Below are positions 1 to 7,807 of a stretch of DNA of 64,000 nt, one piece after another. The notes below the pieces were generated by a model. The model was not told the DNA's origin. It saw nothing but the letters and a program-made list of their open reading frames with translations, and did not search any database. Both the position numbers and the translations under genes were made by a program. Within the stretch, counting starts at the first letter, position 1, and each line of letters opens with the position of its first letter. The DNA comes from Nostoc sp. FACHB-973 (lineage in GTDB: Bacteria; Cyanobacteriota; Cyanobacteriia; Cyanobacteriales; Nostocaceae): the NCBI RefSeq assembly GCF_014698115.1, contig NZ_JACJSJ010000004.1, forward strand, positions 62,001 to 126,000, written 5' to 3'.

Positions 1-3000
1 TTTGGGCTGCGATCGTTCCATGATGACGCTCGGTAATTTTCCGGCAGATAGCTAAACCTATGCCAGTTCCGTTGTATTCAGTATTACTATGCAAGCGTTG
101 AAAAACATTAAAAATCCGATCGAGATACTTTTCTTCAAAACCAATGCCGTTGTCCTCTACAACGATTTGGCAAATATCAGAATTATTAGACGTGCTATTT
201 GCTTGCTTGTTTAAAATATTACCATAAATTTTGATCGCAGGTGGTACTTGCGGGCGGTGGAATTTCAGGGCATTACCGATGAGATTTTGTAGTAATTGCC
301 GCATCTGTAGAGGATCGGCTTGAATGGTGGGTAACTCCCCGATTTCGACACTTGCCCCAGTTTGCTGGACATACACTTCTAAATCAGACAATACCTCTTG
401 GGCAATCTTGGCGAGATTTACTGTTACAAAAGGCTGCCCCCTGGTAGTAACTCGTGAAAGTGTCAACAAGTCTTCAACCAATGTCTGCATTCTGGTGGCG
501 GCATTCTGCATTCGTTCTAAGTAATCATGTCCCTGTTCGGTTAATGCGTCGGCACAAGTAGCTTTGAGGCGATCGCCAAAGGTTTTAATCTTACGTAGTG
601 GCTCTTGCAAATCATGGGAGGCGACAAATGCAAATTCTTGCAATTCTTTATTGGAACGGGCGAGTTCTTGCCGCTGGCGAGTTTCTTGTTCCAGGATTTG
701 GCTCTGAGCTAAGGCAATACCTATTTGATCTGCCAGCTGTTGCAAAAGTTCAATTTCCCAGCTAGTCCACTCGCGGGAATGGGCACACTGATGAGCAATT
801 AACAGCCCCCAGAGTTGATTTTTCAGGAAAATCGGGACTACAAGGTTGGCTTTGATGGCAAATCGTTGCAGGAATTCAAAGTGGCAAGGTTGGATATCAG
901 CTTCCCTGGTGTCCCTAATGGAACTAATTCGCCCTTGGCGGTAACGCTCGATGTAATCGTCACGAAAGCAAGAGTCAGTAATTTGCTGTCCCATAACAAC
1001 AGGTAAACCCGGAACTACTGCTTCTTGAAGCGCCATAAAAGAGCCATTTGGCTCTAGGCGCAAGATTAATACACGGTCGGCAAGCAGTAGCTTTTGCACC
1101 TCTACGACGCTGGTTTGCAGAATTTCATCGATTTGTAAAGATTGACGAATTTTCAGGGTGATATTAGCCAAGAGGCGCGATCGCATATTTTGGCGTTGTA
1201 ATTCTGCTTGAGCGCGATTGCGTTCCTGTAGCGCGGCTTGCTTTTCGCTAATATCCATCATTGCGCCGATCATTCGCACTGGCTTACCTGTGTGGTCATG
1301 GATAATATAACCGCGATCAAAAACGTAGGCATAAGAACCGTTGCCGCGGCGAAAGCGGTATTCATTTGACCAGAATTTTTCACCGCTATTTATAAGTGCA
1401 ACCGTTTCCGAGCCGATTCTCTGCCTGTCGTCTGGATGTATTTGTTCATACCACCAATTAACGTCAAATCTTATTTGCTCTATGGAGTAACCAAGGAGTG
1501 TCTGTAGAGCTTGATTCCACCACACCTCATCAGTCTGCAAATCCCAGTCCCATAAAATATCATTACTAGCACGCCCAACTATCTGGAAACGTTCTTCGCT
1601 CTGACGCAATTGTTCTTCTGCCAGTTTGCGTTCAGTGATGTCACTGTGACAACTTGTCATGCGTACTACATCACCATTTTCGTCCCAGACTGCCTGACCG
1701 CGATTCAAAACCCATTTATAAGTGCCATCTTTACATCGAATTCGATGTTCGCTGATGAAAAACGGGGTAATTTTGGCAAAGTGATCGGCGATCGCTTTTC
1801 TCACAAATCCCATATCATCTGGATGCACTCGTGTTGCCCATTCATCTAAATCATGGGAAATTTCATCTTCTTCGTAACCAAGCATTTCCTTCCAGCGAGT
1901 TGAAAAAAATACTTGATTATTTTGAACGTTCCAGTCCCAAATACCATCATTATTACCCCGCACCACTAACTGACAAAGTTCTTCGCTTTCTTTGAGTGCG
2001 TTTTCCACCCGTTGACGCTCAATAGCAGTAGCTAGAACATTAGCAATAGATTGGAGAAAATAAATTTCATCTTTAGTAAAGGTCTGGTGTCTGGTTGTGT
2101 GTGCCCCTAAGACACCAAAAGGACGCTCTTTGCCATGAATCACTACACTAATCCCGCTCACTACTTGATGGTCATGCAGCAGCGGTGGCCCATTGAATCG
2201 GGTTTCGGTTCGCAGGTCATCGACAATCACCGGGCTGCTAGAAAGCAGGGTATAGCCAGCTTGGGAGCTCATCAGAGCGTTGACGGTAGCCTTTCCCACC
2301 AAACCAGGCTGCCAACCTACTCCAGCCCGTAGCAGTAATGCATTACCATTTGGCAGTAGTTCTAAAACTTTACAATAGTCAACTTTTAGGCATTGGGCGA
2401 CGATGTTTACACATAAATTCATCAGTGTAGTCAAGTCTGTACCAGCTAGGGCTATTTGACAGAGTTCTGCCACCATCGCCTGCTGATTAGCATGAACTTC
2501 TAGCATCTCCTCTGTTTGCTTGCGCTTGGTGATGTCTATGTCTATCGCAGACATTCCCACAGCCACAGAGGACGCATCCCGGCAGACAACTCCTTTGCTT
2601 GCTAAATAGCGAATGCTAGCATCAGGCAAAGTGACTCGAAATTCGATGTCATATTCTACCCCATCCCTAATAGCCTGCTGATGCGATCGCCTGACTAAAT
2701 CCCGGTCTTGGGGATGAACGCGGTTGAGAAAAGCATCATAAGTGTCGTTAAAAGTGCCTTTTTCCCAGCCAAAAAGTGCTTCTAGGTTACCTGAGTAAGT
2801 AATTTTGTTAGTCAGAAGATCCCAGTTCCAAATGCTCATGCCAGCAGACTCTAATGCTATCTTCAGCTGTGCTTCCCGCAGTTGTGCCTGGGCAGTTTGT
2901 TGTTGTAATTCGTGCTTAGTACGATGAGCTTCCAGAAGACGGCGCAATCTTTGACGTAATATCGGCCATTGAATCGGCTTAGTAATCAGATCGGTTGCAC

Positions 3001-3292
3001 CCACAGCAAAAGCTTTTTCTACAGATGCGCGATCGTCAAAAGCAGTAATCATTAACACTGGTGTGTCTTTGCCATCAGGGAGTGCTTGCAGTTGGGCACA
3101 GCAGTCAAATCCATCCATCTGTGGCATCATCACATCCAACAGTACTATATCTGGGTGTAAGCGAGTATAGGTAGCGATCGCCTCTAAACCGTTACTCGCT
3201 TCTACCACCTGATACCCTGCTTCTTTCAATAGCTCACACAGATACATTCGCATTAAATGGTCGTCGTCTACAACCAGAATCAGGTTAGTCAT
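1..3292 (-). CDS. Hybrid histidine kinase with REC, PAS, GAF and cyanobacteriochrome domains (C-terminus beyond window)
   Basis: Open frame from ATG at 3292 to the window edge (1,097 codons, no stop), so the C-terminus is missing. Domains read in order: receiver domain (about 1-120; phospho-acceptor D53 in LLDVMMPQMDG), PAS (about 138-254), GAF (about 271-418, no chromophore cysteine), two PAS domains (about 428-556 and 558-685), a GAF of the phytochrome/cyanobacteriochrome type (about 701-865), HisKA with H-box VASHDLQEPLRKIKTFGDRL (His893), and HATPase with DNGIGF and GTGIGLAI boxes. The second GAF holds both cysteines of the DXCF class: DSCF (C775) and PCH (C803), exactly 28 residues apart. 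Family knowledge: such GAFs bind a bilin and sense light. Inference: a soluble light-responsive kinase signalling to an unknown regulator. No membrane segment is visible in the encoded part. Confidence 0.93.
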   Translation of the reverse strand, partial: MTNLILVVDDDHLMRMYLCELLKEAGYQVVEASNGLEAIATYTRLHPDIVLLDVMMPQMDGFDCCAQLQALPDGKDTPVLMITAFDDRASVEKAFAVGATDLITKPIQWPILRQRLRRLLEAHRTKHELQQQTAQAQLREAQLKIALESAGMSIWNWDLLTNKITYSGNLEALFGWEKGTFNDTYDAFLNRVHPQDRDLVRRSHQQAIRDGVEYDIEFRVTLPDASIRYLASKGVVCRDASSVAVGMSAIDIDITKRKQTEEMLEVHANQQAMVAELCQIALAGTDLTTLMNLCVNIVAQCLKVDYCKVLELLPNGNALLLRAGVGWQPGLVGKATVNALMSSQAGYTLLSSSPVIVDDLRTETRFNGPPLLHDHQVVSGISVVIHGKERPFGVLGAHTTRHQTFTKDEIYFLQSIANVLATAIERQRVENALKESEELCQLVVRGNNDGIWDWNVQNNQVFFSTRWKEMLGYEEDEISHDLDEWATRVHPDDMGFVRKAIADHFAKITPFFISEHRIRCKDGTYKWVLNRGQAVWDENGDVVRMTSCHSDITERKLAEEQLRQSEERFQIVGRASNDILWDWDLQTDEVWWNQALQTLLGYSIEQIRFDVNWWYEQIHPDDRQRIGSETVALINSGEKFWSNEYRFRRGNGSYAYVFDRGYIIHDHTGKPVRMIGAMMDISEKQAALQERNRAQAELQRQNMRSRLLANITLKIRQSLQIDEILQTSVVEVQKLLLADRVLILRLEPNGSFMALQEAVVPGLPVVMGQQITDSCFRDDYIERYRQGRISSIRDTREADIQPCHFEFLQRFAIKANLVVPIFLKNQLWGLLIAHQCAHSREWTSWEIELLQQLADQIGIALAQSQILEQETRQRQELARSNKELQEFAFVASHDLQEPLRKIKTFGDRLKATCADALTEQGHDYLERMQNAATRMQTLVEDLLTLSRVTTRGQPFVTVNLAKIAQEVLSDLEVYVQQTGASVEIGELPTIQADPLQMRQLLQNLIGNALKFHRPQVPPAIKIYGNILNKQANSTSNNSDICQIVVEDNGIGFEEKYLDRIFNVFQRLHSNTEYNGTGIGLAICRKITERHHGTIAAQ

Positions 3293-4326
3293 TTGTCGTT
3301 TGTTCTTTGTGATTAAGCACCAATTTTTAGATGTTTGATTTTGGATTGCAGAAAAATTTCCACCCCCAACTCTAAATAATCAGCTAATTCTGCCACAAGC
3401 CTCGTAGTAAGTGTCCAGTTTTGATTCCAACTCGCTCACTATAGTTATGAGGTTGGAATCAGAATCAAAGGTACAGCAATCTTCAGCTTTGCACTTTTTT
3501 CTAGCGCTGTGTGTCTCGTAAAAAATCTGTCTTTATTTTCCATAACTAAAATCAGGAACTTGAGTGTGTGTTTTCAAATTACTCATGAAAATCTTGATAC
3601 ATACACATTTTCCGTAGGGTAGCACCGCTGTGCTACCCTACTTTGAAAACACACCCTAAACTTCATTGTACTGAGTGCAATTATTAATTTTCTTATTCAC
3701 CACTCTCCCTCTCAAAAGTCTTTTGTCAGGCTGTTTTCATACAAGCAGAGAAAAACTAAAACTGCGTTTCAAAGCCTCTTTCCCCGTGGGGGCTACGGTG
3801 TATACACAAGTGCTATCTGTAAAGGTTTCAAGCCTTCTAGACCCAATAAATTGTCATTACGAGTGCAGCGCTAGCGAAGTCCTCAATAAAGGGCACAGCA
3901 GTGCTGTGCCCCTACGAAAGATGTGGCTTTTGAATGATACATGTTTGGTATTTCCTGTCAATGCCTAATACCATTTCACGAAAACCTTGATACAGATAGA
4001 TTTCTCGTAGGGGCACGGCACTGCCGTGCCCTTACTAACTTGTGTATACACGGTAGCTTTCTAAGGGGGGATTAAGGGGGGTAATTCGACTTGTGTGTAC
4101 ACCGTAGCCTTGTAAAGGGGAGGGAACTGGATTTCTTTTTCCCCCCAATACATCGGGGGGATTAAGGGGGGTAAAGCGTATGTGGAACACGCGTTTAAGC
4201 TTAAGTTGACACCTATGACAGCTGTGCGCTCCTACTATGGAATATTTATTTCTTGGAGTTTCCCAATATAGTTCACATAATCCCAAAACCGCGATCTAAA
4301 GACGCGATTTATCCCCTCTTCTTCCG
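3293..4326. repeat. Intergenic region filled with dispersed hairpin repeats
   Basis: No convincing gene. It contains a chain of repeat units. Hairpins of the GTAGGG(T/G)(A/C)-type lie at 3614-3641 (12-bp arms GTAGGGTAGCAC), 3891-3911 (arms GGGCACAGCA) and 4011-4031 (arms GGGCACGGCA). A TACCATTTCACGAAAACC unit at about 3966-3990 recurs at about 62800. A GCTACGGTGTATACACAAG unit at about 3793-3811 recurs inverted at 4038 and 4089 and near 20162. Two GGGGGGATTAAGGGGGG units occur (about 4063 and 4154). A TTAAGTTGACACCTATGACAG unit lies near 4200. Short open frames here are made of these repeats and are not called. Confidence 0.8.
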
Positions 4327-5586
4327 TTAAGGTTTCACGTGAACAGGAAAAACACCCAAGGCAATTAACCTTCCTGGGAGGTCACGCAAGATGGGTAAGC
4401 GCAAAAATCCAGGTGGTACAAAGGTGCGATTTGAGGTGAGAACCGGGGCAAATACCCGCTTTTGGATAAAAGTTTGAAATGCCTGAATGATACGTGTGGG
4501 TAACTCCCGTTGACGCTGTACTTTTGCGAGGTCACTAAGTTGTACTTGTCGGTTCTTGAGTGGTTTGCTGAGTACATTCGCTGCCACTACGGCATCTTGA
4601 ATTGCGTAATTAATGCCAACTCCGCCAACCGGAGACATGACATGGGCGGCATCGCCGATGAGTAAAAGTCCCTGACGATACCAACGTTTGACGCGACTGG
4701 ACTCCACTGAGAGAAAGGCTACTTGTGACCAATCATGTAAATTTGGGATGCGTTGCTGGAATTCTGGCACCACTTCGACAATCGATTTTTTCAATTCCTC
4801 CAAACCCGCAGCCCGCAGTTGTTGATAACCTCCTTTGGGAATAACATAAGCAACTTGCCATTCATCGCCACGGTCAAGCATGGCGATGATGTGACCTTGG
4901 CCAAAGCGCCCCATTCCGCCCTCTGGGTCTTCTGGCTGACGAGGTAGGCGGAACCAGAGGATATCCATTGGCGGCGAGGTTTCAATGGACTCAAACTCAC
5001 CCAAGTGGCGTAAACGTGAGTGACGACCGTCTGCACCAACTGTCAGGATTGCCCGGACTTCGTGCCAACCACCGCCTCCCCGATAGCGGACACCTTGAAT
5101 CACGCCATTTTCTGTGATTAATTCCTGGACATTGGCACCCATTACTAGATGAAAACTAGGATATTTTTCGGCTTCTTGGGTGATGAACTCCAGGAACTTC
5201 ACCTGGGGAAGCATCGTAATATAAGGGTAGCGGGTTTTGAGATGACTAAAATCAGCCAATGTCACGGTATCTTGAGGAGTTTGAATACTCAGGCGGCGAA
5301 TTTTGGTATGGGGGAGTTCCAGTAAAGCTGTACTTAGTCCCAATTCTTCCATAATTTCCATCACCGATGGATGAATTGTATCGCCACGAAAATCGCGATC
5401 GAAGTCTTTATGTGTTTCTAATAGGATCGCAGAAATGCCTTGACGCGCTAACAACAAGGCTAATACAGCCCCGGCTGGGCCTCCACCAACAATGCAACAA
5501 TCTGTAGTCTGTACGTCTACAATGTCATGAGCAGAGTTAACGTTTGGTTCTTGAGAAGAATTAGCGGGTATATGAGTAGTCATCAC
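4327..5586 (-). CDS. FAD-dependent monooxygenase (UbiH/PHBH-like)
   Basis: 419 residues. A Rossmann dinucleotide-binding motif, CCIVGGGPAGAVLALLLARQ, begins near residue 30. A DG-type motif lies near residue 170 (TVGADGRHSRLR), and the second FAD motif GDAAHVMSPVGGVGINYAIQ lies near residue 310, the standard order of group A flavoprotein monooxygenases. The protein would use NAD(P)H and oxygen to hydroxylate an aromatic or quinone-like substrate, which the sequence does not identify. The N-terminal 25 residues are polar and variable. The stop lies next to a GTTTCACGTGAA sequence that recurs in repeats elsewhere in the window. Upstream, a CACAACACCTCC stretch gives a GGAGG ribosome site (minus strand) close to the ATG. 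Confidence 0.9.
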   Translation of the reverse strand: MMTTHIPANSSQEPNVNSAHDIVDVQTTDCCIVGGGPAGAVLALLLARQGISAILLETHKDFDRDFRGDTIHPSVMEIMEELGLSTALLELPHTKIRRLSIQTPQDTVTLADFSHLKTRYPYITMLPQVKFLEFITQEAEKYPSFHLVMGANVQELITENGVIQGVRYRGGGGWHEVRAILTVGADGRHSRLRHLGEFESIETSPPMDILWFRLPRQPEDPEGGMGRFGQGHIIAMLDRGDEWQVAYVIPKGGYQQLRAAGLEELKKSIVEVVPEFQQRIPNLHDWSQVAFLSVESSRVKRWYRQGLLLIGDAAHVMSPVGGVGINYAIQDAVVAANVLSKPLKNRQVQLSDLAKVQRQRELPTRIIQAFQTFIQKRVFAPVLTSNRTFVPPGFLRLPILRDLPGRLIALGVFPVHVKP

Positions 5587-5762
5587 AACACCTCCTGACA
5601 GCCCTAAAATTCAGGGTAGTTTGCTTTTTATCGCGCAAGCTATTTTTTTAACTTTTCGTATTCACACCGAACGTGTATCATGGGCGCTAAATAGTCATTA
5701 GTCATTAATCCAATGCCCAATGCCCCATGCCCAATCCCCAATTCCCAATCAAATAATTAGTT

Positions 5763-7088
5763 GTGGCCGAAGTTGTTTTAGAAAACGTTTATAAAAGTTT
5801 TTCCCCACGTCAAGGGGAAAGTGTCAACTCACAAACTCAATCCTCACTCAAATCTGGGGAAAAAACTGATGCGGCGCAAGAGCGTCCGGGAAGCGTCAAT
5901 GTTTTGCGGCGAATTAACCTGACGATCGCAGATGGGGAATTTATGGTGCTGGTAGGCCCTTCTGGTTGTGGCAAAAGTACCTTGCTGCGGTTAATCGCCG
6001 GGTTAGAGGTGATGACTGGAGGTAATATTTGGGTAGGCGATCGCTTGATCAATGATTTACCACCCAAGGAACGCGACATCGCAATGGTGTTTCAAAGTTA
6101 CGCCCTCTATCCCCACATGAGGGTGTATGACAACATTGCCTTTGGGTTACGGCGCCGTTTTGGGAAAGCAGGGGAAGCAGGGGAAGCAGGGGAAGCAGGG
6201 GGAGAATATAACCACTCTCCACTCCGCAATTTCGCCGAGAATCTCTTTGTGGGGGTGACAAGAAAGTTACCTAAGGGACTGCGTTATGTTTCTGATAAAG
6301 AACGGGCTGTAGATGAGCAGGTGCGTAGTGTTGCCCAATTGTTGCAAATTGAAACATTGCTGAATCGTTTACCCAAACAGCTTTCTGGGGGACAAAGACA
6401 ACGGGTTGCATTGGGAAGAGCGATCGCGCGTGACCCCCAAGTATTCTTAATGGATGAGCCGCTTTCTAACTTAGATGCTAAATTGCGGGCCGAAACCCGC
6501 GCCCAAATTGTTAAATTGCAGCGCCAATTGGGGACAACGACGATTTACGTTACCCACGATCAAACAGAAGCGATGACAATGGGCGATCGTATTGCGATTA
6601 TGTCTGAGGGTAAAATTCAGCAAGTTGCTTCTCCATTAGAACTTTACAACCGTCCTGCCAACCTTTTTGTCGCAGAGTTCATTGGTTCACCACCGATGAA
6701 TTTTATTCCTGTAGAATTTCATGCCCCGCAGTTGATTACCCATTCCCAGTTGCGTTTCACCCTGCCAGAAGTTTGGGCAAATGCTTTACAAAAATATGAT
6801 GGGAAGACTTTAATTTTAGGCATTCGCCCAGAACACTTGAACTTGAGTATGCCCGCGACTAAAAATCTACCAGTGCAAGTGGATTTGGTAGAGAATCTCG
6901 GCAACGATTCCTTCCTCGCCGTTAAGATTGCCGAACCAGGATCTCAACCTCGCACTACAGCCAATACCCTCCAAGTGCGAATCCCACCAGACCGATTTGT
7001 TCAAGTTGGCGAGCAACTTTGGTTATCGCTAAATCCAGAGAAAATTCACTTTTTTGACCCAGAAACTGAGTTGGCAATATTTCCCTAA
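5763..7088 (+). CDS. ABC transporter ATP-binding protein, MalK/UgpC type, with repeat-derived insert
   Basis: GTG start, 441 residues; family members are usually about 360-380. Walker A GPSGCGKSTLL (near residue 67), Q-loop FQSYALYPHM, signature LSGGQRQRVALGRAIARD, Walker B FLMDEPLSNLD, switch His in YVTHDQTEAMT, and a C-terminal TOBE-like region (about 330-441). Known role: ATPase shared by sugar or glycerol-phosphate importers; no permease or binding-protein gene is adjacent, so it may serve distant transporters. Odd: about 45 extra residues (about 137-184) follow NIAFGLRRR and begin with GEAGEAGEAG, encoded by a 9-nt tandem repeat (GCAGGGGAA). The start follows directly on AT-rich repeat sequence with no clear Shine-Dalgarno site, so the exact start is less certain. 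Confidence 0.9.
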   Translation: MAEVVLENVYKSFSPRQGESVNSQTQSSLKSGEKTDAAQERPGSVNVLRRINLTIADGEFMVLVGPSGCGKSTLLRLIAGLEVMTGGNIWVGDRLINDLPPKERDIAMVFQSYALYPHMRVYDNIAFGLRRRFGKAGEAGEAGEAGGEYNHSPLRNFAENLFVGVTRKLPKGLRYVSDKERAVDEQVRSVAQLLQIETLLNRLPKQLSGGQRQRVALGRAIARDPQVFLMDEPLSNLDAKLRAETRAQIVKLQRQLGTTTIYVTHDQTEAMTMGDRIAIMSEGKIQQVASPLELYNRPANLFVAEFIGSPPMNFIPVEFHAPQLITHSQLRFTLPEVWANALQKYDGKTLILGIRPEHLNLSMPATKNLPVQVDLVENLGNDSFLAVKIAEPGSQPRTTANTLQVRIPPDRFVQVGEQLWLSLNPEKIHFFDPETELAIFP

Positions 7089-7123
7089 AACTATCCGCAT
7101 CTAATGTTCATATCATTGAACCT

Positions 7124-7144
7124 CACACCACTAGAAGTGGCGTG
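7124..7144 (-). repeat. Hairpin resembling an IS200/IS605 right end
   Basis: On the minus strand CACGCCACT-TCT-AGTGGTGTG forms a 9-bp stem with one G-T wobble and a 3-nt loop. It lies 10 bases downstream of the stop of the TnpB-like remnant. IS200/IS605 elements carry subterminal hairpins at this position, so it is read as the right end of a decayed element. Confidence 0.5.
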
Positions 7145-7153
7145 ATTCCTGCT

Positions 7154-7261
7154 TCAAATATCTGTGCCTGAATGACTGACTTCAGGACTTACAAGTTCTC
7201 CACAGGCGTTTAAAGCCTCCGGGATACCCACGGCGGCTATTAGTCTCAATCCCTCACCCAA
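7154..7261 (-). pseudogene. Remnant of the 3' end of a tnpB (IS200/IS605 OrfB) gene
   Basis: The minus strand reads GLRLIAAVGIPEALNACGEL followed by VSPEVSHSGTDI and a TGA at 7154-7156. The ACGE.VSPE pattern shortly before the stop resembles the C-terminal tail of TnpB-type proteins from Nostoc. The upstream catalytic RuvC and zinc-finger parts are absent, so only the tail survives. The neighbouring hairpin at 7124-7144 supports the reading. Identification rests on pattern memory of a short tail, hence moderate confidence. Confidence 0.5.
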
Positions 7262-7485
7262 TATGTTCAAATTTACTAGGTATATAAACAAACTGAATAG
7301 GTGCAAAAAACACGGACAAAGGAGAAATACAGATATTTCTGCATCAGTTTTAGGATATTTTTTATTTGGATTAAAGCAAGTGTCGAACTGATGAAAATAC
7401 TTCAGAGTAAATAAACTGTAAACATATATTTCTCTTTTTCGGCAGATAAATCATTTATAAAAAACGCTGGAATTAAAACTGAGTA

Positions 7486-7525
7486 AGGAAATAAAAAGTA
7501 TTTGGTTAAATACTTTTTATTTCCT
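7486..7525. repeat. Perfect 18-bp inverted repeat (4-nt loop)
   Basis: Arms AGGAAATAAAAAGTATTT and its exact reverse complement flank the loop GGTT. It lies in the 720-base gap between the ABC ATPase and the chitinase-PLC gene and is very AT-rich. It could terminate transcription or be a remnant of a small mobile element. Apart from this and the TnpB remnant the gap holds only a short open tail (about 7650-7727, encoding ITDELKKQLYAIRALPGL...) of unknown origin. Confidence 0.75.
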
Positions 7526-7807
7526 CATCCTTAACTACTACCGTAAATCTACGAATGCTGCTAATATTCATTGAAATGCTGTTCTGTACATTTTTAGGGT
7601 TGTATAGACACTAACTAAATTAGCCGCTAGACACATGAATTAATATTACAGACGAACTCAAGAAGCAGTTATATGCTATTCGCGCTTTGCCTGGTTTAAA
7701 TCTTAGTAGAAAACATGACTGAATAAATAGATTTATTTTTCTGGCAGAGTTTAATTTTGTTCCTAAATTCATAATTATAAATTTGCTAACTTTACAGTAA
7801 GCTCACT

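Noticed and set aside
3675-3968. 97-codon open frame on the plus strand
   Set aside because: Composed of dispersed repeats and hairpins, no ribosome site, no protein-like composition.
4035-4286. 83-codon open frame on the minus strand
   Set aside because: Encodes translated GGGGGATTAAGGGGG and TGTATACA repeats; not a gene.
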